NCBI RefSeq assembly: GCF_001677335.1
Contig: NZ_LZYB01000006.1
Span: 62,001 to 126,000 of the forward strand
Direction of reading: 5' to 3'
Origin: Erythrobacter dokdonensis DSW-74
GTDB taxonomy: Bacteria; Pseudomonadota; Alphaproteobacteria; Sphingomonadales; Sphingomonadaceae
DNA: 64,000 nt
Shown: positions 52,071 through 60,269 of the stretch, piece by piece
Layout: every line of letters starts with the position of its first letter
How positions within the stretch are numbered: position 1 is the first letter of the stretch
The notes under the pieces: model-generated
The model's database searches: none
The model's input: the letters and a program-made list of their open reading frames with translations, nothing else
What the model was told of the DNA's origin: nothing
Position numbers and translations under genes: made by a program

Positions 52071-53234
52071 TCACATGGATCTTGCGATCAGCATCTTCAT
52101 GATTTCGTTCGACCCGCCGTAGATGCGCGCGATGCGGGTGTCGCGGTACATCCGGGCGATGGCGTAATCATTGATATAGCCCGCTCCGCCGTGGAACTGG
52201 AGGCACTTGTCGACCACTTCGCTCTGCAATTCGGTCACCCAGTATTTCGCCATGCTCGCGGTCGCCACGTCGAGCTTGCCTTCGAGCAGCTTGGCGATGC
52301 AATCATTGACGAACACGCGGGCTGCGGTGCCGCGTGCCTTGAGGTCGGCGAGGGTGAACTGGGTGTTCTGGAAATCCCAGATGGTCTTGCCGAACGCCTT
52401 GCGATTCTTGACATATTCGACCGTCACATCGAGCGCCTTCTCGATACCGGTGATGGCGTTCATCGCGATCACAAGGCGTTCCTGCGGCAGTTCGCCCATC
52501 AGCTGGTAGAAGCCGCGCCCCTCGACGCCGCCGAGCACGTTCTCGCCCGGAATGAAGACATTGTCGAAGAACAGCTCGCTGGTGTCCTGCGCATCCAATC
52601 CGATCTTGTCGAGCTTCTTGCCGCGCTGGAAGCCCTCCGCGCCGTCGGTTTCGAGCAACAGCAGCGAGATACCCTTGGCTCCTTCGTTCGGGTCGGTCTT
52701 GGCGACGACGATGATGAAGTCCGCCAGCTGGCCGTTCGAGATCCAGGTCTTGGAACCGTTGAGACGATAGCCATTGCCGTCCTTCAGCGCGGTAGTCTTG
52801 ATCGACTGGAGGTCGGATCCGGCATCGGGTTCGCTCATCGCGATGGCGCTGACGAGATCACCGGTGACGAGGCGGGGGAGGTATTTTTTCTTTTGTTCTT
52901 CAGTGCCATGCCGCACCAGGTAGGGCAGGATGATGGTGTTGTGGAGCGAGGCTGCAAAGCCTTCGACCCCGTGCTTTGCCTGCTGGTCGATGACTACCAT
53001 GTCATGCCGGAAGTCGCCGCCATGGCCGCCATATTCGGTCGGTACCGACACGCCGAGCAGGCCGGCGGCACCCGCCTCGCGCCAGAAGTCGCGTTCGACC
53101 TGGCCATCCTCGCGCCACTTGTGGACGCGCTTTTCGGGGGCGTGCTGCTGGTAGAACTTGCCGACCGCGTCGGCGAAAATGGCGATTTCCTCGTCTTCCA
53201 TGAAGGCTGGCTGGGGCACGTCGATGACGGGCAT
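52071..53234 (-). CDS. Acyl-CoA dehydrogenase
   Basis: 387 aa FAD enzyme for alpha,beta-desaturation of acyl-CoA. SAIAMSEPDAGSDLQSIKTT and LNGSKTWISNG bind FAD/substrate, and CLQFHGGAGYINDYAIARMYRD is the C-terminal signature. The residue at the usual MCAD catalytic position is Gly (IYGGSNEIMK); the Glu in LPQERLVIAM sits where isovaleryl- and long-chain dehydrogenases carry their base, suggesting branched or bulky substrates. The start at 53234 is preceded by AGGAGAG. Probably co-expressed with the enoyl-CoA hydratase upstream, though 148 nt lie between. Confidence 0.92.
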   Translation of the reverse strand: MPVIDVPQPAFMEDEEIAIFADAVGKFYQQHAPEKRVHKWREDGQVERDFWREAGAAGLLGVSVPTEYGGHGGDFRHDMVVIDQQAKHGVEGFAASLHNTIILPYLVRHGTEEQKKKYLPRLVTGDLVSAIAMSEPDAGSDLQSIKTTALKDGNGYRLNGSKTWISNGQLADFIIVVAKTDPNEGAKGISLLLLETDGAEGFQRGKKLDKIGLDAQDTSELFFDNVFIPGENVLGGVEGRGFYQLMGELPQERLVIAMNAITGIEKALDVTVEYVKNRKAFGKTIWDFQNTQFTLADLKARGTAARVFVNDCIAKLLEGKLDVATASMAKYWVTELQSEVVDKCLQFHGGAGYINDYAIARMYRDTRIARIYGGSNEIMKMLIARSM

Positions 53235-53272
53235 TTCTCTCTCCTCTTGATAGGTCCGGCGCGCGATCAGAA

Positions 53273-53288
53273 TGTTCCACGTGAAACC
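53273..53288. other. parS-like palindrome
   Basis: TGTTCCACGTGAAACC differs at one base (the last) from TGTTCCACGTGAAACA and at two from the canonical parS TGTTTCACGTGAAACA, the ParB-binding site that clusters near chromosome origins. It lies upstream of the acyl-CoA dehydrogenase start, between genes. No parA or parB is in the window. Confidence 0.5.
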
Positions 53289-53310
53289 CCCCTTGCGAAC
53301 GGGGGGCTGG

Positions 53311-53346
53311 AGGGGGTCTGGGAGGGGGCGAGCAGGGGTCTGGACC
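53311..53346 (+). repeat. Short dispersed G-rich motif (copy 2)
   Basis: AGGGGGTCTGG and GCAGGGGTCTGGACC recur as at 6311-6340. Here the second unit continues into a region with GACCCC complementarity. Confidence 0.45.
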
Positions 53347-53382
53347 CCGCTGAACCCGATCAAGACCCCCGCAAGGCCGGGC

Positions 53383-54156
53383 TTACTTCCCCGTCCAGTT
53401 GGGCTTGCGCTTTTCGGCAAAGGCGGCTGCGCCTTCGCGGGCATCATGGCTGACGAATACCGGAGCAATCAATTGCGCCTGGTTCTTGTAGCGATCTTCC
53501 ATCGCCCAGCCGCGCGATTCCTTCATCACCTGCTTGGACACCCGCACCGCGAGCGGGCCATTCGCCGCGATGCGCGCTGCCAGCGCCTTGGCCGCATCGA
53601 GCGCCGCGCCTTCGGTCACCTCGTTGATGAGGCCGAGCTGGTAAGCCCGCTCCGCACCGATGAAATCGCCGGTCAGCGCCAGTTCCATCGCGATGCGTTC
53701 GGGGATCTGGTCGGGCAGCATCATCACGCCCCCGGCAGCGGCGACAAGGCCGCGCTTCACTTCGGGAATGCCGAACTTCGCGCCGCTGTTTGCGACCACC
53801 AGATCGCAGGCGATCATCAGTTCGAGCCCGCCGGCCAGCGCGTAGCCTTCCACGGCCGCTATCAGCGGCTTTTTCGGCGGAGCCTGCACCACCCCGCCAA
53901 AGCCCCGGCCTTCCACCGTCGGGCTTTCGCCGCGCAGGAAGCCCTTGAGGTCCATGCCCGAGCAGAAAGTCCCGCCCGCGCCGGTCAGGATGCCGACGCG
54001 CAGATCGTCTTCCGCATCGAGCCGGTCCATTGCCGCCGCGATCCCCTCGGCCGCGGCCTTGGTCATGGCGTTCTTGGCTTCCGGGCGGTTGATGGTGACG
54101 ATGAGGACACCGTCCTCCACTTCGGTCAGCACTTCGGGTGCGGTATTCTCGCTCAC
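53383..54156 (-). CDS. Enoyl-CoA hydratase (crotonase family)
   Basis: 257 aa. INRPEAKNAMTKAAAEGIAA, FCSGMDLKGFLRGE (oxyanion-hole region), KPLIAAVEGYALAGGLELMI and FGIPEVKRGLVAAAGGVMML are crotonase-family signatures. The Glu of the PEVK loop is present; the second catalytic Glu of true hydratases is replaced in the AAAGG region, so an isomerase or other crotonase reaction is possible. It is divergent from the thiolase gene. Confidence 0.9.
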   Translation of the reverse strand: MSENTAPEVLTEVEDGVLIVTINRPEAKNAMTKAAAEGIAAAMDRLDAEDDLRVGILTGAGGTFCSGMDLKGFLRGESPTVEGRGFGGVVQAPPKKPLIAAVEGYALAGGLELMIACDLVVANSGAKFGIPEVKRGLVAAAGGVMMLPDQIPERIAMELALTGDFIGAERAYQLGLINEVTEGAALDAAKALAARIAANGPLAVRVSKQVMKESRGWAMEDRYKNQAQLIAPVFVSHDAREGAAAFAEKRKPNWTGK

Positions 54157-54185
54157 GGCTCTCTCCCTAGCGAAATTGGCATTGC

Positions 54186-54202
54186 GATTTGAAACTCAAA
54201 TC
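54186..54202. promoter_or_regulatory. Operator candidate between crotonase and thiolase genes
   Basis: GATTTGA-AAC-TCAAATC, perfect 7-bp arms with a 3-nt spacer, 30 bp upstream of the crotonase start and 70 bp upstream of the thiolase start. Its placement suits a repressor controlling both directions. Confidence 0.55.
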
Positions 54203-54271
54203 TTGTGCGTCTGGTGCAGGGGCTTTACGGACGCGTCAACTGCAATTTCGCGAGTAGTGGAGAGGATCACC

Positions 54272-55540
54272 ATGGCTGAAGCCTATATCATCGACGCAGT
54301 GCGCACCCCGCGCGGGATCGGCAAGCAGGGCAAGGGCGCGCTCGCCGCGTGCCACCCGCAGCACCTCGCCGCGACCGTTCTGAAGGCGATTGCCGAGCGC
54401 AATCACCTCGATACCTCGACCGTCGATGATGTGATCTGGTCGGTTTCGACGCAGGACGGGATGCAGGCGGGCGACATGGGCCGCATGGCCGCGCTCGATG
54501 CGGGCTATGACATCACCTCGTCCGGCACCACGCTCGACCGCTTCTGCGGCGGCGGCATCACCAGCGTCGCGCTCGCCGCCGCGCAGGTGATGAGCGGGAT
54601 GGAAGATTGCGTCGTCGCCGGCGGGACCGAGATGATGAGCCTCACCGCCGCCATGAGCCAGGAAAAGATGCGCGCCGGGATCAAGCCGCCGATGATGGGC
54701 AGCTACAACCAGCGCCTGCAAGCCGTGCATCCGCAGTCGCACCAGGGCATCTGCGGCGATGCGATTGCCTCGAAAGAAGGCTTCACCCGCGAGGAACTGG
54801 ACGAGGTGGGCTACCGTTCGCAAGCCCGCGCCGCCGAAGCGATTGCCGAAGGCCGCTTTGCCAAGTCGGTCGTGCCGGTGGTGGATGACGAGGGCAACGT
54901 AATCCTCGACCGCGAGGAATATCCGCGCCCCCAGACCACCCGCGAAGACCTCGCCAAGCTGGAACCGGCCTTCCCCAAGATCGCCGACGTTCCGCTCGAC
55001 GAGGCGGGCACGACCTTCCGCAAGCTGATCAACCAGAAATACCCCGATCTCGAGATCAAGCACTTTCACCACGCGGGCAACTCCTCGGGCGTGGTCGATG
55101 GGGCGGCGGCGGTGCTGATCACCAGCAAGGATTATGCGGTCAAGCACGGGTTGAAGCCCCGCGCGCGCATCGTTGCCACCGCCAACATGGGCGATGATCC
55201 CACGCTGATGCTCAACGCGCCGGTGCCTGCCGCGAAAAAGGTGCTCGCCAAGGCGGGCCTGAGCAAGGACGACATCGACCTCTACGAGATCAACGAAGCT
55301 TTCGCGGTCGTTGCGGCCAAGTTCGTGCGCGATCTCGAACTCGATTGGGACAAGGTCAACGTGAACGGCGGCTCGATCGCGCTCGGCCACCCGATCGGTG
55401 CGACCGGCTCGATCCTGATCGGCACCGTGGTCGACGAGCTGGAGCGTCGCGGCGGGCGCTACGGCCTCGTCACCATGTGCGCGGCGGGCGGTATGGCGCC
55501 TGCGATCATTGTCGAGCGGGTGGACGATTTCGTTGACTGA
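54272..55540 (+). CDS. Acetyl-CoA acetyltransferase (thiolase)
   Basis: 422 aa. The nucleophile Cys is in [17 protein letters not shown], the catalytic His in [14 protein letters not shown], and the second Cys in [12 protein letters not shown]. It cleaves 3-ketoacyl-CoA, the last beta-oxidation step, or condenses acetyl-CoA. GGAGAGG precedes the ATG at 54272. It overlaps the start of the following thiolase-like gene by 8 nt. Confidence 0.93.
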   Translation: MAEAYIIDAVRTPRGIGKQGKGALAACHPQHLAATVLKAIAERNHLDTSTVDDVIWSVSTQDGMQAGDMGRMAALDAGYDITSSGTTLDRFCGGGITSVALAAAQVMSGMEDCVVAGGTEMMSLTAAMSQEKMRAGIKPPMMGSYNQRLQAVHPQSHQGICGDAIASKEGFTREELDEVGYRSQARAAEAIAEGRFAKSVVPVVDDEGNVILDREEYPRPQTTREDLAKLEPAFPKIADVPLDEAGTTFRKLINQKYPDLEIKHFHHAGNSSGVVDGAAAVLITSKDYAVKHGLKPRARIVATANMGDDPTLMLNAPVPAAKKVLAKAGLSKDDIDLYEINEAFAVVAAKFVRDLELDWDKVNVNGGSIALGHPIGATGSILIGTVVDELERRGGRYGLVTMCAAGGMAPAIIVERVDDFVD

Positions 55541-57065
55541 GATCGCTGACGATACGCCCGTCATCATCGGCGTCGGGCAGTATTCGGAGCGGGTCGGCGA
55601 GCCGGGTTACGAGGCCCTGTCCTATATGGACCTCGCGGGCCGCGCGCTGGCCGAGGCGATTGCGGATTCGGGGGCGAGCGGTGATGTGGCAGGCGCCATC
55701 GACACCCTCGCCGCGATCCGCGCTTTCGAAATGTCGCGGCCCGACCGCAAGCCGCCCTTCGGCGCGGCGGACAATGTGCCGCGCGCGATTGCGATGCGGG
55801 TCGGCGCGAACCCCGCTCGCGCGATCCTGACCACCACCGGCGGGCAGACCAACCAGCAACTGGTGGGCGAATTCGCGACCGCCATCGCGGCGGGGGATAG
55901 CAGTTGCGCGGTGATCGTCGGTTCCGAGGCGATTTCGACCGTGCTGGCGCTGTCGGCCAAGGGCGAGATCCCCGACTGGTCGGAAGCGATCGGCGGCGAC
56001 TTCGAGGATCAGGGCTTCGGGGTCGAGGACCTGATGGAGCCCGCGCTGTTCATGCACGGCGCGAGCGGCGCGATCCCGCTCTATGCGCTGGCGGAGAACG
56101 CCCGGCGGCGCAAGCTGGGCATGGGGCTGGAGGAATACCGGCTCGAAATCGGCAAGCTGTTTGCGCCGTTCACGCGCGTGGCGGCGGCGAACCCACATTC
56201 CGCCGCGCCGGTCGAGCGCAGCGCCGAGGAACTGGCCACCGTCACCGATCGCAACCGCATCGTGGCCGAACCCTATCCGCGCATGACCGTGGCGCGCGAT
56301 CAGGTGAACCAGGCGGCAGCGGTGATCGTCGCCTCGGCGGGCCTCGCCCGCGCGCTGGGGGTTCCCGAAGACAAGTGGGTGCATATCCACGCCGTGACCG
56401 CCGCGACCGAGCTGAAGCTCTCGCAGCGGCCCGATCTGGCGGGCAACCCGGCCTCGCTCGCCAGTGTCGATGCGGCGCTGGATCGGGCGGGCAAGTCGAT
56501 GGCCGACATGCGCTATATCGATTTCTATTCGTGCTTCGCGATCCCCGTCTTCAACCAGTGCGACCATTTCGGGCTTTCCGCCGACGACCCGCGCGGGCTG
56601 ACGCTGACGGGCGGCCTGCCGTTCTTCGGCGGGGCGGGGAACAATTACTCGGCCCATGCCATCGCCGAGGCGGTGCAGCGGGTGCGCGGCGATCGCGGGA
56701 GCTTTGCTCTGGTGGGCGCGAATGGCGGCTGGATGAGCAAGTACGCGACCGGCATCTATTCGTGCCTGCCTGCCGACTGGGGCGCGAACGATCGCTTTGC
56801 CGTGCTTCCCAAGGCTACCGACAAGGTGCCGCTTGCCAAGGAGCCGGTGGAGAGCGCGGTGGTCGAGACCTACACCATCAATCGCGGACCTAAAGGTGCC
56901 GAGGCGATTTTCATCGGCCGTTCGGACGCGGGCAAGCGGGTGGTGGGCAATGCCGATCTTGCGGACGCTGCGACGGCGCAAGCCTTCGAAAGCGGCGAGC
57001 CCTTCGGCAAGCGGCTGACGCTGACGCAGGACGAGCGCGGGCGGACAGTGGGGCGGTTGGCCTAG
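55533..57065 (+). CDS. Thiolase-like protein lacking the nucleophile Cys
   Basis: 510 aa. The thiolase fold is recognisable (VIIGVGQYSERVGEPGYEAL, ILTTTGGQTNQQLVGEFATA, FYSCFAIPVF, GLPFFGGAGNNYSAHAIAE, LVGANGGWMSKY), and a C-terminal domain of about 100 residues follows, as in SCP-2-thiolase-like proteins. Where catalytic thiolases have Cys the sequence reads TTTGGQT, so standard thiolysis is unlikely. A TTG start at 55533 overlaps the previous gene's stop; TTG at 55509 is an alternative. Probably one transcript with the true thiolase. Confidence 0.83.
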   Translation: MTEIADDTPVIIGVGQYSERVGEPGYEALSYMDLAGRALAEAIADSGASGDVAGAIDTLAAIRAFEMSRPDRKPPFGAADNVPRAIAMRVGANPARAILTTTGGQTNQQLVGEFATAIAAGDSSCAVIVGSEAISTVLALSAKGEIPDWSEAIGGDFEDQGFGVEDLMEPALFMHGASGAIPLYALAENARRRKLGMGLEEYRLEIGKLFAPFTRVAAANPHSAAPVERSAEELATVTDRNRIVAEPYPRMTVARDQVNQAAAVIVASAGLARALGVPEDKWVHIHAVTAATELKLSQRPDLAGNPASLASVDAALDRAGKSMADMRYIDFYSCFAIPVFNQCDHFGLSADDPRGLTLTGGLPFFGGAGNNYSAHAIAEAVQRVRGDRGSFALVGANGGWMSKYATGIYSCLPADWGANDRFAVLPKATDKVPLAKEPVESAVVETYTINRGPKGAEAIFIGRSDAGKRVVGNADLADAATAQAFESGEPFGKRLTLTQDERGRTVGRLA

Positions 57066-57700
57066 CGCCGCTCCCCGCCCAGAAAGTCGAGCGCATCGAA
57101 ACCCTCGGGCGCGGGGACTTCCACGATCGGATCGTCGCGGTCGTCGAACTCGGTGCGCAGCGCGCGGCTCATGATCGCGTGCATGTGGTAAAGGCAGGTG
57201 ATGTAGGTCAGCTCGAGGATTTCCTCGTCGCTGAAGGCCGCCTTCAGTTCCGCGAACAGGGCATCGGGCACTCGTCCGCCGTGGCACACCAGCCGGTCGG
57301 CATAGGCTAGGACGAGTCGTTCCTTCGCGTCGAACACGTCCGAGGTCTGCCATATGGGAAGGGCCGCGATCTTTGCCTCGCTCACGCCCAGCCCGCGCAA
57401 GGACTTGCAGTGCTGCGAGAAGACGAACTGGCTCCCCGTCGCCCACCCCGCCCAGGTCTGGCCCAGCTCGCGCAGCACGGGATCGAGCTTCCTGTTGGAC
57501 GAGCGGTAATAGGCAAAGCCCTGCGCGGCGTGGCGCAGGGTATCGGGGGAATTGGCGAACACCGTCCACCAGTCGCCGCGCGTGCCGGTGGCGGTGCCGG
57601 GTTCGCTCACCGGATCGCGGCTGCCGAACAGATGGGCATAGAGCGGTAGGGCGACCTTTTCGTCAGCCTCGGCGCGGGGGACTTCGCGCAGGCGGGGCAT
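57062..57700 (-). CDS. Carboxymuconolactone-decarboxylase-like (AhpD-fold) protein
   Basis: 212 aa all-helical CMD-family protein. The core ELGQTWAGWATGSQFVFSQHCKSLRGLGVSEAKIAAL corresponds to the CMD motif, with SQHC as the conserved Cys/His region but no CxxC pair, so it is unlikely to be a peroxidase. It follows the VOC gene on the same strand with TGATG overlap. Function probably in a ring-degradation step; not assignable. Confidence 0.82.
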   Translation of the reverse strand: MPRLREVPRAEADEKVALPLYAHLFGSRDPVSEPGTATGTRGDWWTVFANSPDTLRHAAQGFAYYRSSNRKLDPVLRELGQTWAGWATGSQFVFSQHCKSLRGLGVSEAKIAALPIWQTSDVFDAKERLVLAYADRLVCHGGRVPDALFAELKAAFSDEEILELTYITCLYHMHAIMSRALRTEFDDRDDPIVEVPAPEGFDALDFLGGERR

Positions 57701-58242
57701 CAGGCGTCCTCCACTTGCGTCGCGGGCGTATGGCGTACGTCATCAGGCCCGAAGGCGCGTGTGGTCGCCGCGAATTCCAGCATGATGCCGTTGGGATCGG
57801 TGAAATAGACCGAGCGCACGAACACGCCCTCATGTGTCTCCTTCGCATAGCCCGAGGGGCTGTCATCGTGGTTGAACACCATGTGGGTGTGCGGAACGCC
57901 TGCCTCGGTGAGCCGGTCGAGCGCCGCCTCCAGTTCGGCCTCCTCCATGTGGAAGGCGAGGTGGTTCATCGATCCCACCGCCGTCTTGGCGTCGAAGGGA
58001 AACTTCTTCACCGACGCGATGCCGGGGGCGGCAGGCGGCGCGTCCTTCCACCAGAAGAACGCCACTGCATTGCCCCCGCCGCAATCGAAGAAGAAATGCT
58101 GGCCGCCGTCAGGCAGCTCGACCGTCTTGAACAGCGGCATGCCCAGCACCTGAACGTAGAACTTCATCGTTTCGGCCATGTCGCGGCACACCAGCGCGAT
58201 GTGGTTGATGCCCTTGGTCCTGATCCCCGTATCCTGCACCAT
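57700..58242 (-). CDS. VOC-family dioxygenase/glyoxalase-like protein
   Basis: 180 aa. INHIALVCRDMAETMKFYVQ, NHLAFHMEEAELEAALDRLT, and SVYFTDPNGIMLEFAATTR provide the His/His/Glu metal-site pattern of VOC enzymes. AAGGAGAG precedes the ATG at 58242. It is divergent from hpd across the 20-bp palindrome at 58324, and co-transcribed with the CMD-like gene. Confidence 0.87.
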   Translation of the reverse strand: MVQDTGIRTKGINHIALVCRDMAETMKFYVQVLGMPLFKTVELPDGGQHFFFDCGGGNAVAFFWWKDAPPAAPGIASVKKFPFDAKTAVGSMNHLAFHMEEAELEAALDRLTEAGVPHTHMVFNHDDSPSGYAKETHEGVFVRSVYFTDPNGIMLEFAATTRAFGPDDVRHTPATQVEDA

Positions 58243-58323
58243 TGCCGCTCTCCTTGCGCCTGCGAACCTGCCCTGATCGCGGCCCTGTGGCAATTGCTTG
58301 CGCGAATCGCCGCTTTCGGCTAG

Positions 58324-58343
58324 ATAGTTTCAATTGAAACTAT
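58324..58343. promoter_or_regulatory. 20-bp perfect palindromic operator candidate (hpd/VOC promoters)
   Basis: ATAGTTTCAATTGAAACTAT is perfectly symmetric. It lies 25 bp upstream of hpd and 81 bp upstream of the divergent VOC gene, and is AT-rich within GC-rich surroundings. The form suits a dimeric MarR- or TetR-type repressor; no such regulator is encoded in the window. Confidence 0.7.
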
Positions 58344-58368
58344 ATTCAGAGCACAGGGGATCCCCGCC

Positions 58369-59484
58369 ATGAATGTCCAGAGCAAAGACCTGTTCGACAA
58401 TCCCGCAGGGCTCGACGGCTTCGAATTCGTCGAATTCTGCGCGCCGGAAAAGGGCGTGCTGGAACCGGTCTTCGAAGCGATGGGCTTCACCCGCGTCGCG
58501 CAGCACCGCTCGAAGGACGTGCACCTGTGGCGGCAGGGCGGCATCAACCTCATCGCCAATTACGAGCCGCGCAGCGCCGCATGGTACTTCGCGCGCGAAC
58601 ATGGCCCCTCGGCTTGCGGCATGGCATTCCGCGTGCGCGACGCCGCCAAGGCCTATGACCACCTGATCGCCAAGGGTGCCGAACCGGTGGCTGTGCAGAC
58701 CGGGGTGATGGAACTGCGCATTCCCGCGATCCGCGGGATCGGCGGGGCGATCCTCTACCTCGTCGATCGCTATGACGGCGCGACAGGCGGCAACGGCCTC
58801 ACCATCTACGACATCGATTTCGAATACCTGCCCGGCGTCGAGAGGCACCCGGTGGGCGCGGGCTTCCACACCATCGATCACCTGACCCACAACGTTTACA
58901 CGGGCAGGATGAAGTACTGGGCCGACTATTACGAGACCCTGTTCAACTTCCGCGAGATCCGCTTCTTCGACATCAAGGGCGAATATACCGGTCTCACCTC
59001 CAAGGCGCTGACCGCGCCCGACGGCAAGATCCGCATCCCGCTGAACGAGGAAGGCGAGGGCGGCAAGGGCCAGATCGAGGAATTCCTGCGTGCCTTCAAC
59101 GGCGAGGGCATCCAGCACATCGCGCTGATCTGCGATGATCTGGTGGCCTGCTGGGATCGCCTGCAAAAGCTCGGCGTGCCCTTCATGACCGCGCCGCCCG
59201 CAGCCTATTACGAGATGCTCGATGAACGCCTTCCCGGCCACGGCGAGGATGCAGAGGCGCTCAAGATGCGCGGCATCCTTTTGGACGGCACGACGGAGGG
59301 CGGCTCCCCCCGCCTGCTCCTGCAAATCTTCGCGCAGGCGCAGGTCGGCCCGGTGTTCTTCGAATTCATCCAGCGCAAGGGCGACGAAGGCTTCGGCGAG
59401 GGCAACTTCAAGGCCCTGTTCGAAAGCATGGAGCGCGACCAGATCCAGCGCGGGGTGCTCAGCGTCGAGGAACCGGCGCAATGA
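58369..59484 (+). CDS. hpd: 4-hydroxyphenylpyruvate dioxygenase
   Basis: 371 aa. It converts 4-hydroxyphenylpyruvate to homogentisate in tyrosine degradation. Fe(II) ligands are His171 (TIDHLTHNV), His250 (GIQHIAL) and Glu332 ([19 protein letters not shown]). The C-terminal [20 protein letters not shown] gate helix is present. The next gene starts before the stop (4-nt ATGA overlap). Confidence 0.96.
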   Translation: MNVQSKDLFDNPAGLDGFEFVEFCAPEKGVLEPVFEAMGFTRVAQHRSKDVHLWRQGGINLIANYEPRSAAWYFAREHGPSACGMAFRVRDAAKAYDHLIAKGAEPVAVQTGVMELRIPAIRGIGGAILYLVDRYDGATGGNGLTIYDIDFEYLPGVERHPVGAGFHTIDHLTHNVYTGRMKYWADYYETLFNFREIRFFDIKGEYTGLTSKALTAPDGKIRIPLNEEGEGGKGQIEEFLRAFNGEGIQHIALICDDLVACWDRLQKLGVPFMTAPPAAYYEMLDERLPGHGEDAEALKMRGILLDGTTEGGSPRLLLQIFAQAQVGPVFFEFIQRKGDEGFGEGNFKALFESMERDQIQRGVLSVEEPAQ

Positions 59485-60044
59485 CCCACCCCGTAAACCT
59501 CGCCGGCATCCACCACGCCGCCTATCGCTGCAAGGACGCCAAGGAGACGGTGGAGTGGTACGCCCGCGTGCTCGGCATGACCTACACCACCGCCTTTGCC
59601 GAGGATCATGTGCCCTCGACCGGGGAATATGATCCCTACATGCACATCTTCCTCGACGCGGGGAACGGCAACATCCTCGCCTTCTTCGAGCTGCCGGGCC
59701 AGCCGGAGATGGGCAAGGACCCGAATACGCCGCAATGGGTGCAGCACCTCGCGCTGAAGGTGCCTTCGGAAGAGGCGCTGCTCGCGGCCAAGGCGCATAT
59801 CGAGGCGCAGGGCATCGATGTGCTCGGGCCCACGCATCACGGCATCTTCAAGTCGATCTACTTCTTCGACCCCAACGGCCACCGCGTGGAACTCGCCGCC
59901 GATATCGGGACGGCGGAGCAATATGAAGAACTTGCCCGCGTCGCACCGCTGATGCTCGACGAATGGAGCCAGACCAAGAAGGCCCCCCGCCACGCCGACT
60001 GGCTCCACGAGATCGCGCGCGCGGAGCACGCGAAGGGCGCTTAA
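59481..60044 (+). CDS. VOC-family protein coupled to hpd
   Basis: 187 aa. [57 protein letters not shown] and [17 protein letters not shown] are two half-sites of a VOC enzyme with His and Glu ligands. ATGA overlap with hpd indicates a joint role in aromatic acid degradation, for example with the other VOC protein across the promoter. No specific reaction assigned. Confidence 0.88.
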   Translation: MTHPVNLAGIHHAAYRCKDAKETVEWYARVLGMTYTTAFAEDHVPSTGEYDPYMHIFLDAGNGNILAFFELPGQPEMGKDPNTPQWVQHLALKVPSEEALLAAKAHIEAQGIDVLGPTHHGIFKSIYFFDPNGHRVELAADIGTAEQYEELARVAPLMLDEWSQTKKAPRHADWLHEIARAEHAKGA

Positions 60045-60057
60045 CTCCCCTACGCCT

Positions 60058-60137
60058 CCCCGGACTTGATCCGGGGCCCCGCTGCCTTCTTCCGCGCCAA
60101 ATGGCCAAGAAAGCGGGGTCGCGGGTCAAGCCCGGGA
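60058..60137. repeat. Inverted pair of intergenic elements
   Basis: Arms 60058-60083 (starting with CCCCGGACTTGATCCGGGG) and 60112-60137 (AGCGGGGTCGCGGGTCAAGC onward) are reverse complements at 21 of 26 positions. The spacer 60045-60269 has no gene. Confidence 0.7.
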
Positions 60138-60239
60138 AGGCGGGTCGTCCGAGCGTCCCGTCTGCCCCGTTACCTTCAGAAGACGGGTGCTTTTCACATT
60201 TGATCCAGCGCAAAGCGCGCCGCCGCCGTCTGCCCCACC

Positions 60240-60253
60240 TTGAGCCAACTCAA
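60240..60253. promoter_or_regulatory. FNR/FnrL-like site upstream of bchE
   Basis: TTGA-GCCAAC-TCAA (within CTTGAGCCAACTCAAG) fits the TTGA-N6-TCAA core of the FNR/FixK family. It ends 16 nt before the chosen ATG, which would suit repression better than class II activation. A weaker candidate, TTGATCCAGCGCAA, is at 60200-60213. Confidence 0.45.
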
Positions 60254-60269
60254 GAGGGGGATTCGGTCC

